Below are positions 16,175 to 24,773 of a stretch of 64,000 nucleotides of DNA, piece by piece; the first letter of the stretch is position 1, and each line of letters begins with the position of its first letter. The stretch is from Kribbella voronezhensis (GTDB taxonomy: Bacteria; Actinomycetota; Actinomycetes; Propionibacteriales; Kribbellaceae). The notes beneath the pieces are model-generated. The model ran no database searches, was not told where the DNA came from, and saw only the letters and a program-made list of their open reading frames with translations. The stretch lies in contig NZ_SOCE01000001.1 of NCBI RefSeq assembly GCF_004365175.1, positions 2,343,154-2,407,153 of the forward strand. The letters run 5' to 3'. The position numbers and the translations under genes are program-made.

Positions 16175-16731
16175 CGGAAAAACTCCCCGAGCAGGGCGAC
16201 CAGCGCGAGGACGGCGATGATCGACAGTTCGGGCCGGGCCCAGGTGGTGACGACCTCACCCTCGGCCGTCGGTCCGTACTGCTGCATGTGGCTCTCGATC
16301 CGGTCGACCACGAAGTCCGCGCGCGAGATCGAGCTGTCCGCCTTGAGCTTGCGGCCCCCGACCCGCTGCTTGCGCATGTCCCGCATCACCAACTGGACGC
16401 CGGGGCAGCGGATCTTGCCGAGCTCGGTGTGCACCCGGAGGATGTCGGTCACGTCGACGTCGGTGATCTTGTTCCACGGGACCTGGTGGTCGCGGAAATG
16501 GTTGCGGATCGTCAAGGCCTCGGGCGACAGGTTGATCGACGGCCGCACCAGCCCGGTGTATGCCAGCACCATCAGGATCCCGATCAGCCCGGCGACCATC
16601 AGCCCACCCGCGGTCCGCCACTCCAACACGATGTCGAGGAGCCCGAGCACGCCGATCCCCATCACCACCACACCGGTGATCCGGTTGGAGGTCGACAGGT
16701 ACTGCTCGTTCACACTGGTCTTGGACTTCAC
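16171..16731 (-). CDS. Membrane protein with PH-like domain
   Basis: The product has 186 residues. Two hydrophobic helices lie near residues 18-60 (ITGVVVMGIGVLGLLDIVL and a second one after WRTAGG), followed by a soluble strand-rich domain typical of bacterial PH-domain membrane proteins (RPSINLSPEALTIRNHFRDHQVPWNKITDVDV). A last helix (LSIIAVLALVALLGEFF) ends the protein. GTG 16731 lies 6 nt after TACCTT, a leaderless arrangement; an upstream GTG at 16752 is possible. Its stop overlaps the start of the esterase gene, so they form an operon. Function unknown. Confidence 0.75.
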   Translation of the reverse strand: MKSKTSVNEQYLSTSNRITGVVVMGIGVLGLLDIVLEWRTAGGLMVAGLIGILMVLAYTGLVRPSINLSPEALTIRNHFRDHQVPWNKITDVDVTDILRVHTELGKIRCPGVQLVMRDMRKQRVGGRKLKADSSISRADFVVDRIESHMQQYGPTAEGEVVTTWARPELSIIAVLALVALLGEFFR

Positions 16732-16841
16732 CGGGACAAGGTAACCGCCCACCCCGACCCGAACCAGAATTCACCGGACACCTCACATACCAGTTAGGCC
16801 ACGACGACCACGCACAGCAACCACCCGCACACGCCGGTCGG

Positions 16842-17960
16842 TCACGCGCCGAGGTCGAGGTTGAAGAGGTGCTTGGCGTTCCGGAGTGACTCGTCGACCG
16901 CCGCGAGGGCGTGCGGACGAACGTCGCGTTCGTACTCCGGCAGCGAGCCGTCGGCCAAAGCCTCGGTCAAGCGGGCCGCATCCCACAGCGCAGTGTTCGC
17001 ACCGGCGCCGGCTGACGGCAGCATCGGGTGGACGGCGTCGCCCAGCAGGGTGATCCTTCCCGTCGGCCAGGAAGCGATCTCCGTACAGGTGCGCAAGGTG
17101 ATCGGGAAGGCCGCGCTCGGATCGGCCGCCGCAACGAGCTCGCCGATCGCCGGGTGCCAATCGGCCACGTGCTTGGCCACCACACCCCACAGGTCACCGG
17201 GTGCCATGCCGAACAGTTCCTCGTCGGAGTGGCCGAGTTGCGCCTGCGTCCCGGTCATCACCGCCATCAGGTAGTCGCCGTACTCCTCCGGGGGCGTCCG
17301 GAACAGCACCGGCGCGAAGGCCGCACCCGGTCCCTGTCCGTCCGTGACGAAGCAGAATCCGCGCAGGAACGCATCTGGCGCGACACCCCGTACTGCGGGG
17401 GTCACCGGGATCTTGCCGTAGATACAGCGGATCCCGCTGTCGATCACCTCGAAGTCGGGCACGAGCTGTGCCCGGACCCGCGAGCCGACTCCATCAGCAC
17501 CCACGAGGACATCGGCGGTCTCTGTGCTCCCGTCCGCGAAAGTCAGCTGGACGCGCCCGGCGGCCGTCTCGGCGTACGACGTGAACTGTTTGCCGAAGAC
17601 GAGCACGTCGTCGAGCCCGGTCATCAGCGCCCGGCGGAACGCGTACCGGTCGATCGCACTGACCGTGTCCGGCCCGGCGCCCGGGTAGACCTGCTCGAAG
17701 GTCGGCGTCAGCGAGGTGTCGAACCCGGCCACCAGATCGCCCGGATGCGTCGCGGTCTCGATCACCCGGCGACGGACAACCTCCGGCAGTACGGCAGCCA
17801 GTGCCTGCTCGCCCACCTCACTGATGTGGATCCGGTAACCCTGCTTGCGAAAGCGCGCCGACGCGTCGCGCTCGTAGACCCGCACGTCGATGCCCGCCTG
17901 CTTCAACCCCTGGGCCAGCGCCAGCCCACCGACACCGGCTCCGATGATCGCCACCTGCAT
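16842..17960 (-). CDS. FAD-dependent aromatic-type monooxygenase
   Basis: The enzyme (372 aa) is a class A flavin monooxygenase: dinucleotide-binding VAIIGAGVGGLALAQGL at the N-terminus, a DG motif (VGADGVGSRVR) near residue 150, and the FAD-ribose motif GRITLLGDAVHPMLPSAGAGAN near residue 285. Substrates for this group are often phenolics or polyketides such as tetracyclines; none can be assigned. ATG 17960 has AAGGAG about 7 nt upstream. A TetR gene is divergent from it, with an ATCC-N4-GGAT palindrome between them, so substrate-induced expression is likely. Confidence 0.88.
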   Translation of the reverse strand: MQVAIIGAGVGGLALAQGLKQAGIDVRVYERDASARFRKQGYRIHISEVGEQALAAVLPEVVRRRVIETATHPGDLVAGFDTSLTPTFEQVYPGAGPDTVSAIDRYAFRRALMTGLDDVLVFGKQFTSYAETAAGRVQLTFADGSTETADVLVGADGVGSRVRAQLVPDFEVIDSGIRCIYGKIPVTPAVRGVAPDAFLRGFCFVTDGQGPGAAFAPVLFRTPPEEYGDYLMAVMTGTQAQLGHSDEELFGMAPGDLWGVVAKHVADWHPAIGELVAAADPSAAFPITLRTCTEIASWPTGRITLLGDAVHPMLPSAGAGANTALWDAARLTEALADGSLPEYERDVRPHALAAVDESLRNAKHLFNLDLGA

Positions 17961-17976
17961 CTCTTCGCTCCTTATC

Positions 17977-17988
17977 ATCCGTTTGGAT
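17977..17988. promoter_or_regulatory. Probable TetR operator between monooxygenase and tetR genes
   Basis: ATCCGTTTGGAT is an inverted repeat (ATCC-N4-GGAT) in the intergenic gap, 17 nt upstream of the monooxygenase start. TetR proteins usually bind such palindromes beside their own gene. Confidence 0.5.
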
Positions 17989-18020
17989 AATTAAGTTAGC
18001 ACGATGGTTGACGCCATCAC

Positions 18021-18026
18021 TAGAGT
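18021..18026 (+). promoter_or_regulatory. -10 box of leaderless tetR gene
   Basis: TAGAGT lies 7 nt before ATG 18034. This placement is why the shorter start is chosen over an upstream ATG at 18004. Confidence 0.55.
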
Positions 18027-18033
18027 TGACCGC

Positions 18034-18636
18034 ATGCACAGATCGCCAGCTCCCGGCGAACGCCAGCGCGACGCCGAGCGGACCAGACAGCAACTGATGG
18101 ACGCGGCAGTGATCGAGTTCGCCGCGCACGGTTTCGGCGGCGCCCGAGTGAGCGAGATCGCCACCCGAGCCGGCGTCAACAAACAGCTGATCTCGTACTA
18201 CTTCGGCGGCAAACTCGGCCTCTACCAGGCCATCAGCGCCCGCTGGCGCGCCGGGGAGCAAACCGTCACCGAAAGCGCGTCCACCCTGCCGGAAATCGTC
18301 GCCGCCTACGCCCGTGCCAGCCTCGCCCAACCCGACCTGGCCCGCCTCCTCATCCGCCAGGGCGTGGACCAGGAGGCGGTAGAAGCGGACCGGGAGGCCC
18401 AGACCGCCCGCTTCCAGGCGATGCTCACCGACTTCCGATCCCGCCAGAAACAAGGCGAACTCGCCGCTGATCTCGACCCGGCGTACGTCGGCCTGGCGCT
18501 GTTCGCTCTGTCGGCCGCGCCGGTGACTTTCCCGCAGATAGCCCAGGCGCTCGGACTTGATCCTTCCGCACCAGACTTCGCAGACGAGTACGCGGAACAG
18601 CTCTCGCGAATCGTCGGCCGCTTGTCCGACCGCTGA
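18034..18636 (+). CDS. TetR-family repressor
   Basis: The product has 200 residues with an N-terminal TetR HTH: RTRQQLMDAAVIEFAAHGFGG, then VSEIATRAGVNKQLISYYFGGK at about residues 40-62. The C-terminal part is a variable ligand domain. It is divergent from the FAD monooxygenase, which is its most likely target. The start at ATG 18034 follows from the TAGAGT box 7 nt upstream. Confidence 0.9.
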   Translation: MHRSPAPGERQRDAERTRQQLMDAAVIEFAAHGFGGARVSEIATRAGVNKQLISYYFGGKLGLYQAISARWRAGEQTVTESASTLPEIVAAYARASLAQPDLARLLIRQGVDQEAVEADREAQTARFQAMLTDFRSRQKQGELAADLDPAYVGLALFALSAAPVTFPQIAQALGLDPSAPDFADEYAEQLSRIVGRLSDR

Positions 18637-18693
18637 CTCGGCCGACTTCCATGGTCGGCGGGAAATTCCGGTGCATTGCTGAACTGCGAGCCC

Positions 18694-18699
18694 TAGATT
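18694..18699 (+). promoter_or_regulatory. -10 box of leaderless phosphotransferase gene
   Basis: TAGATT lies 7 nt upstream of GTG 18707 with no Shine-Dalgarno between. Confidence 0.5.
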
Positions 18700-18706
18700 G
18701 CGTGGG

Positions 18707-19645
18707 GTGACCGACGCGCCCTCCGACCTCGCGCAACTCGGCGCACCGATCGGGCCGATGATCCGCGTCCACGGCGGGTTCGCCAACCGGCTGTACCGGC
18801 TCGACACCGACCGGGGCTCGTTCGCGGTAAAGGAGTTGAACCTCGCCGATCGCCGGTCGACCTACCACGTCGAGGACGTGTTCAGGTTCGAGCGGGCGGC
18901 CTTCGCTGCCGGAATCCCGATGCCGGAACCGGTCTGGGCTGGTCAGCACCTGCTCGTCCACCGTTGGGTCGAGGGCGAAAAGCTGCCCGAAGCGCCGGTG
19001 CCGGCGGCGTACGGGTTCGAGATCGGTGAGATCCTCGCGCGCCTCCACGCGCTCGACGTCGACCGGCCGCGCGGGTCGAGCGAGGACCCGGTGGCGCGGG
19101 ACTGGCCCGAGCTCGCCGAGCGAGCCGTGGCGACCGGACAGCCGTGGGCCGACGAACTCGCCTCCCAGGTCGAGACCTTCCTCGCGATCGCCCACTTCGT
19201 CGACACCTGCGAACGGCCGGGCCCCGTCGTGCTGACCCACCGGGATATCCAGCCGTGGAACCTGCTGGTTCGACACGGTCGGCCCGTGGTACTCGACTGG
19301 GAGCTCTCGGGGATGCTCGACCTGTCCGGCGAACTGGGCTCAACCGCACTGAGCCTGGCGAAGGGACCTGGTTTCGACGACATCGAGCCGACGATCTTCC
19401 GCTCGGTCCTCGACGGATATGTCGCCGGAGGCGGAACGCTGCCGCCGCCGGGCCCGAGCTGGTTCGTCTACCTGATCGGCGGCTGGCTCGGCTTCACAAG
19501 ATGGAACATCCTCCGCTGCCTCGCAGGCGTCGAAGCGCCCACCGGCCCGGACCTCGCCCTGTCTCACGAGTCGGCACAGGGCGGCTTGCGCGGGCTTCCC
19601 GACCTGTTCAACCGCCTCCCGCAACTCGAGGCGCTGCTTTCCTGA
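18707..19645 (+). CDS. Phosphotransferase of the aminoglycoside/choline kinase fold
   Basis: The product has 312 residues. It shows the APH-type kinase pattern: FAVKELNL (nucleotide Lys), catalytic loop VVLTHRDIQPWNLLV near residue 180, and metal-binding VVLDWELSG about 12 residues later. These are soluble small-molecule kinases; the substrate cannot be told from sequence. It stands alone between tetR and deoC. It is not close enough to known resistance enzymes for a resistance claim. Confidence 0.85.
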   Translation: MTDAPSDLAQLGAPIGPMIRVHGGFANRLYRLDTDRGSFAVKELNLADRRSTYHVEDVFRFERAAFAAGIPMPEPVWAGQHLLVHRWVEGEKLPEAPVPAAYGFEIGEILARLHALDVDRPRGSSEDPVARDWPELAERAVATGQPWADELASQVETFLAIAHFVDTCERPGPVVLTHRDIQPWNLLVRHGRPVVLDWELSGMLDLSGELGSTALSLAKGPGFDDIEPTIFRSVLDGYVAGGGTLPPPGPSWFVYLIGGWLGFTRWNILRCLAGVEAPTGPDLALSHESAQGGLRGLPDLFNRLPQLEALLS

Positions 19646-19646
19646 C

Positions 19647-19705
19647 AACACCCCGCTTCGGCAGCCCACGGAGGAGGCGCGGGAGGGGTCGGCGTACGGG
19701 GTGTT
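19647..19705 (+). terminator. Inverted repeat between phosphotransferase and deoC
   Basis: AACACCCCG at 19647-19655 pairs with CGGGGTGTT at 19697-19705, with a 41-nt loop. It starts 1 nt after the phosphotransferase stop, so it may terminate that transcript. The long loop makes this uncertain. Confidence 0.35.
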
Positions 19706-19734
19706 CTCGGTGCGGGAGAGGCGAAAAATCGCAG

Positions 19735-19740
19735 TAGAGT
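19735..19740 (+). promoter_or_regulatory. -10 box of leaderless deoC
   Basis: TAGAGT lies 7 nt before GTG 19748, matching the spacing at other genes here. Confidence 0.55.
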
Positions 19741-19747
19741 GGGGTGG

Positions 19748-20704
19748 GTGACCACTACCGACACTGGCGTCGACAGTCTTGCCGACGTGACCTCGTCCGA
19801 GGATCGGCTGCGCCGGTTCCTGCTGGGCCTGCCGGGCGTCGACCAGGTCGGCGCCGAGGCGCGGGCCGCCACGTTGGGAACCAGGTCGATCAAGACCACC
19901 GCCAAGGCGTACGCGCTGGATCTGGCGATCCAGATGATCGATCTGACCACGCTGGAAGGTCAGGACACTCCCGGCAAGGTGCGAGCCCTGTGCGCGAAGG
20001 CGAAACGGCCCGATCCGGCCGACCCGACCGCGCCGCAGGTGGCCGCGGTCTGTGTGTATCCGGACCTGGTGGCGACCGCGAAGTTCGAGCTCAAGGGCAC
20101 CGGCATCAACGTGGCCAGTGTCGCAACCGCCTTCCCCAGCGGCCGTTCCAGCCTGGCGATCAAGATCCAGGACACCAAGGACGCGGTCGCGGCCGGCGCC
20201 GACGAGGTCGACATGGTGATCGACCGGGGTGCGTTCCTGTCCGGCCGGTACGGGCTGGTCTTCGACGAGATCGCCGCGATCCGCGAGGCGGCCGGCGACG
20301 CGCACCTGAAGGTGATCCTGGAGACCGGCGAGCTGGTCACCTACGACAACGTACGGCGTGCCTCGTGGCTGGCGATGCTCGCGGGTGCGGACTTCATCAA
20401 GACTTCGACGGGCAAGGTCTCCCCCGCCGCGACGCTTCCGGTGACCCTGGTGATGCTGGAAGCCGTGCGCGACTACCACGAGGCGACCGGTCTGCACATC
20501 GGTGTGAAGCCGGCCGGCGGGATCCGGACGGCGAAGGACGCGATCAAGTACCTGGTCACCGTCAACGAGACGGCCGGCCCCGACTGGCTGGACCCGGAGC
20601 TGTTCCGCTTCGGCGCCTCCAGTCTGCTGAACGACCTGCTGATGCAACGCACCAAGCTGGCCACCGGGAACTACCCCGGCCCCGACTATTTCACGCTGGA
20701 CTGA
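19748..20704 (+). CDS. deoC: Deoxyribose-phosphate aldolase
   Basis: DeoC splits 2-deoxyribose-5-phosphate into glyceraldehyde-3-phosphate and acetaldehyde during deoxynucleoside breakdown. The 318-residue protein has the class I aldolase barrel with the Schiff-base Lys in HLKVILETGEL and the second Lys in GADFIKTSTGK and GVKPAGGIRTAKDA. The N-terminal 50 residues are an extension typical of actinobacterial forms. The next two genes are aldehyde dehydrogenases that could oxidise the acetaldehyde. deoA and cdd, which feed the same pathway, are at 41-43 kb. Confidence 0.95.
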   Translation: MTTTDTGVDSLADVTSSEDRLRRFLLGLPGVDQVGAEARAATLGTRSIKTTAKAYALDLAIQMIDLTTLEGQDTPGKVRALCAKAKRPDPADPTAPQVAAVCVYPDLVATAKFELKGTGINVASVATAFPSGRSSLAIKIQDTKDAVAAGADEVDMVIDRGAFLSGRYGLVFDEIAAIREAAGDAHLKVILETGELVTYDNVRRASWLAMLAGADFIKTSTGKVSPAATLPVTLVMLEAVRDYHEATGLHIGVKPAGGIRTAKDAIKYLVTVNETAGPDWLDPELFRFGASSLLNDLLMQRTKLATGNYPGPDYFTLD

Positions 20705-20708
20705 GGGC

Positions 20709-22145
20709 ATGAGCAGATTCGAGTACGCACCCGCGCCGGAGTCGCGCGCGATCGTCGACATCAAGTCGTCGTACGGATTGTTCATCAACGGCGCCTTCAC
20801 CGAGGCGACCGACGGCAAGCCGTTCAAGACGGTCAGCCCCGCCTCGGAGGAGGTGCTGGCGGAGGTCAGCGAGGCCGGTCCGGCCGACGTCGACAAGGCG
20901 GTGCGGGCGGCCCGCAAGGCCTACGACAAGGTGTGGGGCCCGATGCCGGGTCGCGACCGCGCGAAGTACCTGTACCGCATCGCCCGGCTGATCCAGGAGC
21001 GGTCGCGGGAGCTGGCCGTGCTGGAGTCGCTCGACAACGGCAAGCCGATCCGCGAGTCGCGTGACGTCGACCTGCCGTTGGTGGCGGCGCACTTCTTCTA
21101 CTACGCGGGCTGGGCGGACAAGCTCGAGTACGCCGGCGCCGGCGAGAACCCGCGGCCGCTCGGGGTCGCCGCGCAGGTGATCCCGTGGAACTTCCCGCTG
21201 ATGATGCTGGCCTGGAAGATCGCCCCGGCGCTCGCGGCCGGCAACACCGTCGTCCTGAAGCCGGCCGAGACGACGCCGCTGACCGCGCTCGCGTTCGCGG
21301 AGATCTGCCAGCAGGCCGACCTCCCGCCGGGCGTGGTGAACATCATCACCGGTGCCGGCCGCACCGGTCAGGCGCTGGTCGAGCACGAGGGCGTCGACAA
21401 GGTCGCGTTCACCGGGTCGACCGCGGTCGGCCGCGCGATCGCGAAGGCGGTCGCGGGCACGGACAAGAAGGTGACCCTGGAGCTCGGCGGCAAGGCGGCG
21501 AACATCGTCTTCGAGGACGCGCCGATCGACCAGACCGTCGAGGGCATCGTCAACGGCATCTTCTTCAACCAGGGCCACGTCTGCTGCGCCGGGTCGCGGC
21601 TGCTGGTCCAGGAGAGCGTGTACGACGAGGTGCTGGCGCGGCTCAAGCGCCGGATGGGCACCCTGCGCGTCGGCGACCCGCTGGACAAGAACACCGACAT
21701 CGGCGCGATCAACTCCGCCGAGCAGCTGGCCCGGATCCGCGAGCTGTCCCAGGTCGGTGAGGACGAGGGCTCGGAGCGCTGGTCGCCCGAGTGCGAGCTG
21801 CCCACCCAGGGTTTCTGGTTCCCGCCTACCGTCTTCACCGGCGTCTCCCAGGCGCACCGGATCGCCCGCGAGGAGATCTTCGGCCCGGTGCTGTCGGTGC
21901 TCACCTTCCGCACCCCGCAAGAGGCGGTCGAGAAGGCGAACAACACCCCGTTCGGCCTGTCCGCCGGGGTGTGGACCGACAAGGGTTCCCGGATCCTGTG
22001 GATGGCGAACCAGTTGCGCGCCGGCGTCGTCTGGGCGAACACGTTCAACCGCTTCGACCCGACCTCGCCGTTCGGCGGCTACAAGGAGTCGGGCTACGGT
22101 CGCGAGGGCGGCCGTCATGGTCTGGAGGCCTACCTTGCCCACTAA
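20709..22145 (+). CDS. Aldehyde dehydrogenase, catalytic half of a split ALDH16-like pair
   Basis: The protein (478 aa) is a complete NAD(P)-dependent ALDH: Rossmann motif AAQVIPWNFPLMM near 155-165, FTGSTAVGRAIA near 235, general base Glu258 in LELGGKAANIV, and nucleophile Cys292/293 in FFNQGHVCCAGSR. It starts 4 nt after deoC and its stop lies inside the next gene, so the three form one operon. The likely substrate is acetaldehyde from DeoC, by context. Together with the shorter ALDH gene that follows, the total length (478 + 291) is close to that of two-domain bacterial ALDH16 proteins (about 767 aa as I recall). Confidence 0.93.
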   Translation: MSRFEYAPAPESRAIVDIKSSYGLFINGAFTEATDGKPFKTVSPASEEVLAEVSEAGPADVDKAVRAARKAYDKVWGPMPGRDRAKYLYRIARLIQERSRELAVLESLDNGKPIRESRDVDLPLVAAHFFYYAGWADKLEYAGAGENPRPLGVAAQVIPWNFPLMMLAWKIAPALAAGNTVVLKPAETTPLTALAFAEICQQADLPPGVVNIITGAGRTGQALVEHEGVDKVAFTGSTAVGRAIAKAVAGTDKKVTLELGGKAANIVFEDAPIDQTVEGIVNGIFFNQGHVCCAGSRLLVQESVYDEVLARLKRRMGTLRVGDPLDKNTDIGAINSAEQLARIRELSQVGEDEGSERWSPECELPTQGFWFPPTVFTGVSQAHRIAREEIFGPVLSVLTFRTPQEAVEKANNTPFGLSAGVWTDKGSRILWMANQLRAGVVWANTFNRFDPTSPFGGYKESGYGREGGRHGLEAYLAH

Positions 22146-23010
22146 AGACGGCGCCCGGCTGGATGTGCGCAAGACCTACAAGCTGTACGTCGGCGGCGCC
22201 TTCCCGCGCAGCGAATCGGGCCGTTCGTACGTCGTGAACGATGCCAAGGGCAAGTTTCTCGCGAACGCCTCGCAGGCTTCCCGCAAGGACGCCCGGGACG
22301 CGGTCGTCGCGGCCCGCAAGGCGTTCGGTGGCTGGTCGGCGAAGACCGCCTACAACCGCGGCCAGGTGCTGTACCGGATCGCCGAGGTGATGGAGGGCCG
22401 GCACGAGCAGTTCAGCGCCGAGGTCGCCGCCTCCGAGGGCCTGTCGATCGGCAAGGCCCGCGCGCTCGTCGACGCCTCGATCGACCGCTGGGTCTGGTAC
22501 GCCGGGTGGGCCGACAAGCTGGCCCAGGTGGTCGGCTCGAGCAACCCGGTCGCCGGGCCGTACTTCGACTTCTCGTTGCCCGAGGCAACTGGTGTCGTCG
22601 CGCTGCTCGCGCCGCAGGACTCCAGTCTGCTCGGCCTGACCAGCGTGATCGCCCCCGCGATCGTGTCCGGCAACACCGCTGTCGTGGTGACCTCGTTCGA
22701 GCGCCCGTTGCCGGCGGTGACGCTGGGCGAGGTGATGGCGACGTCCGACGTACCGGGTGGGGTGGTCAACATCCTCACCGGGTCCGCGTCGGAGATCGGG
22801 CCGTGGCTGGCGGCGCACCTCGATGTCAACGCGATCGATCTCGCCGGCGTGCAGGATCACGACGAGGCGACCACGCTCGAGGCCGCTGCCGCGGAGAACC
22901 TCAAGCGGGTACGCCGTCCCGCCGACGAGGACTGGACCGAGTCGCCAGGGTTGTCCCGGCTGACGCAGTACCTCGAACTGAAGACGGTCTGGCACCCGAT
23001 CGGGATCTGA
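22135..23010 (+). CDS. Short ALDH-like protein lacking the catalytic domain (TTG start)
   Basis: The 291 residues align with the N-terminal NAD-binding part of an ALDH (LYVGGAFPRSESGRSY; AEVMEGRHEQFSAEVA; VVALLAPQDSSLLGLTSVIAPAIVSGNTAVV; GGVVNILTG). They lack the region with the catalytic Cys. The usual WNFP is changed to PQDSS. The gene is intact and not obviously decaying, so it is probably a non-catalytic partner of the preceding ALDH, as the second domain is in ALDH16. TTG 22135 is chosen because GGAGG at 22124-22128 sits 6 nt upstream and the next codons are the natural N-terminus. The coding regions overlap by 11 bp. Confidence 0.85.
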   Translation: MPTKDGARLDVRKTYKLYVGGAFPRSESGRSYVVNDAKGKFLANASQASRKDARDAVVAARKAFGGWSAKTAYNRGQVLYRIAEVMEGRHEQFSAEVAASEGLSIGKARALVDASIDRWVWYAGWADKLAQVVGSSNPVAGPYFDFSLPEATGVVALLAPQDSSLLGLTSVIAPAIVSGNTAVVVTSFERPLPAVTLGEVMATSDVPGGVVNILTGSASEIGPWLAAHLDVNAIDLAGVQDHDEATTLEAAAAENLKRVRRPADEDWTESPGLSRLTQYLELKTVWHPIGI

Positions 23011-23022
23011 ACCGCACCGCGG

Positions 23023-23056
23023 GGGCGCCGAAACCGGATGGCCGGTGACGGCGCCC
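23023..23056 (+). terminator. GC-rich hairpin after the deoC-ALDH operon
   Basis: GGGCGCCG (23023-23030) pairs with CGGCGCCC (23049-23056), with an inner CCGG/CCGG pair. It begins 13 nt after the second ALDH stop and is a likely terminator. It also argues against a start at 23045 for the next gene. Confidence 0.55.
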
Positions 23057-23074
23057 TTCGCATACCGTGACGCC

Positions 23075-24100
23075 ATGCTGTTCGCTGCGAAACCCAAGCC
23101 TGGCGACAAGGTCGCGATCGTGTCCGCGTCCGGCGGGCTGCCGGAGATCTTCCCGGCGCCGTACGAGCTCGGCCTCGAGCGGCTGCGCGGTTTCGGGCTG
23201 GAGCCGGTGGAGTATCCGACGACGCGGAAGCTCCGCTCGACGCCGCAGGAGCGGGCCGCGGATCTGCACGCGGCCTGGTCGGATCCGTCGATCCGCGCCG
23301 TGATCGCGTCGATCGGCGGCGACGACCAGCTGACGGTGCTGAAGCACCTCGATCCGGCCGTCCTCCGCGCCGACCCGAAGCCGTTCTTCGGCTACAGCGA
23401 CAACACGAACCTGCTCAATTTCCTTTACACGCAAGGGATTCCGGCCTTCCACGGCGGCAGCGTGATGGTCGAGTTCGGCCGCAGCGGCAGCATGCATCCC
23501 GACAGCGAGCGCTCGCTGCGGGCCGCGCTCTTCAGCTCCGGCGACTTCGAGCTCGCCCCCGGCGCGGGCTGGACCGACCGCAACCTCGACTGGGGCAGTC
23601 CTGAGTTCGGCACGCCCGAGCCCGAGCTGTTCCCGGCCACCGACTGGACCTGGTACGGCGAATCGCCAGTGACCGGAAAGCTCTGGGGAGGCTGCCTGGA
23701 GATCCTCGACTGGCAGCTCGCCGCGAACCGCTGGATGCTCCCGGTCGAGCAGTACTCGGGCATCCTTTTCCTCGAGACCAGCGAGGAGATGCCGGCCGCC
23801 GAAACGGTCTACCGGATCCTGCGGAACTTCGGCGAACGCGGCCTGCTCGAACGTTTCCAGGCCGTTCTCTGGGGCCGCCCCAAAGCATGGGCCTTGGGCA
23901 ACGAACTCCCACGTCCCGACAGCGACACCTATGTCGAGAACCAGTACGCCGCCGCCCGCCGCGCGCTCTCGGAGTACAACCCGGACGCTTTGCTCGTCAC
24001 CGGCCTCGACATCGGCCACACCGACCCGCAGTTCGTCCTCCCGTACGGCGGCCACGCCCAGCTCGACCCGGCGAACCGCCGCATCACCGTCACGTACTGA
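23075..24100 (+). CDS. S66-family LD-carboxypeptidase / MccF-like peptidase
   Basis: The product has 341 residues and is cytoplasmic. The Ser nucleophile is Ser108 in FFGYSDNTNLL, preceded by the VIASIGGDD loop; Glu and His of the triad are likely in FLETSEE and DIGHTDPQ. S66 enzymes trim murein tetrapeptides during recycling, or, in the MccF branch, inactivate microcin C-like peptide-nucleotides. The GYSDNT form and length are closer to MccF. ATG 23075 has a TACCGT -10 box 6 nt upstream (leaderless). Confidence 0.88.
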   Translation: MLFAAKPKPGDKVAIVSASGGLPEIFPAPYELGLERLRGFGLEPVEYPTTRKLRSTPQERAADLHAAWSDPSIRAVIASIGGDDQLTVLKHLDPAVLRADPKPFFGYSDNTNLLNFLYTQGIPAFHGGSVMVEFGRSGSMHPDSERSLRAALFSSGDFELAPGAGWTDRNLDWGSPEFGTPEPELFPATDWTWYGESPVTGKLWGGCLEILDWQLAANRWMLPVEQYSGILFLETSEEMPAAETVYRILRNFGERGLLERFQAVLWGRPKAWALGNELPRPDSDTYVENQYAAARRALSEYNPDALLVTGLDIGHTDPQFVLPYGGHAQLDPANRRITVTY

Positions 24101-24117
24101 CTACGCCTCCGGTCGCG

Positions 24118-24747
24118 TCAGGTAGCGCGGATGTCGGTGTGGGTGAGCGGCGTGTTGGGATCGGGATAGCAGGCGACCGCGGACTTGATCGTGACGAACT
24201 TCCACTTGATGGTCGCCTGCAGGTTGAGCCCGGGGTTGTCGAAACTGCTGCCCTGCAACCTGGTCTCGATCGCGCCGGACCGGCCCGCCCGCAGCTTCAC
24301 GATCAACCTCGGCAACTGGTAACCGGCCCCACCGGGGATCGGCCCGGACACCTTGATCGTGACGACGCCGTTGGCCGCCTCCACGGTCGGCGTCGACCCG
24401 AGTCCTGACCCTCCGGTCAGAGTCGCACCGACATAGCTGGAGTTGGCCGGCACCGGCACCCGCAGCGACAGGTCGCGGACCTCCTTCACCTTGAAGCCCT
24501 TGACCTCCCCAGGCAACGAGCCGGCATTCGCCTCGACGACGATGTCGAACACCGCACCGGGCTGCACCACCGCCGGCGCCGACGCGCCGACTCCTTGCCG
24601 CAGCGAGAAGTGCTGATGCCCGAACTTGGTGTCCGCCTGGCAGGTATAGCTGAGCGCGGCCGGCCCAGCGACGGCCGAACCAGCAAGGAGAGAAAGCGCC
24701 GAACCGAGCACCACTGACTTCCACAGCTGATTGCTTAGCGTGGTCAT
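24118..24747 (-). CDS. Secreted protein of unknown function, probably sigma-factor linked
   Basis: The precursor has 209 residues. Residues 1-28 or so are a signal peptide (SVVLGSALSLLAGSAVAGPA). The mature part is strand-rich, with Cys near each end that could form one disulfide (YTCQADTKFGHQHF and VACYPDPNTP). It looks like an Ig-like or beta-sandwich exported protein of the type often annotated as DUF6801 or cyclase-like, but I am not certain. It starts 26 nt after the ECF sigma gene on the same strand and may belong to that operon. Confidence 0.75.
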   Translation of the reverse strand: MTTLSNQLWKSVVLGSALSLLAGSAVAGPAALSYTCQADTKFGHQHFSLRQGVGASAPAVVQPGAVFDIVVEANAGSLPGEVKGFKVKEVRDLSLRVPVPANSSYVGATLTGGSGLGSTPTVEAANGVVTIKVSGPIPGGAGYQLPRLIVKLRAGRSGAIETRLQGSSFDNPGLNLQATIKWKFVTIKSAVACYPDPNTPLTHTDIRAT

Positions 24748-24773
24748 ATGACTACATTAAGCGATCAATGACC

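Noticed and set aside
18707..19645. Aminoglycoside resistance gene
   Set aside because: Only the general kinase motifs are shared; substrate-binding regions are not recognisable, so a resistance label would be unsupported.
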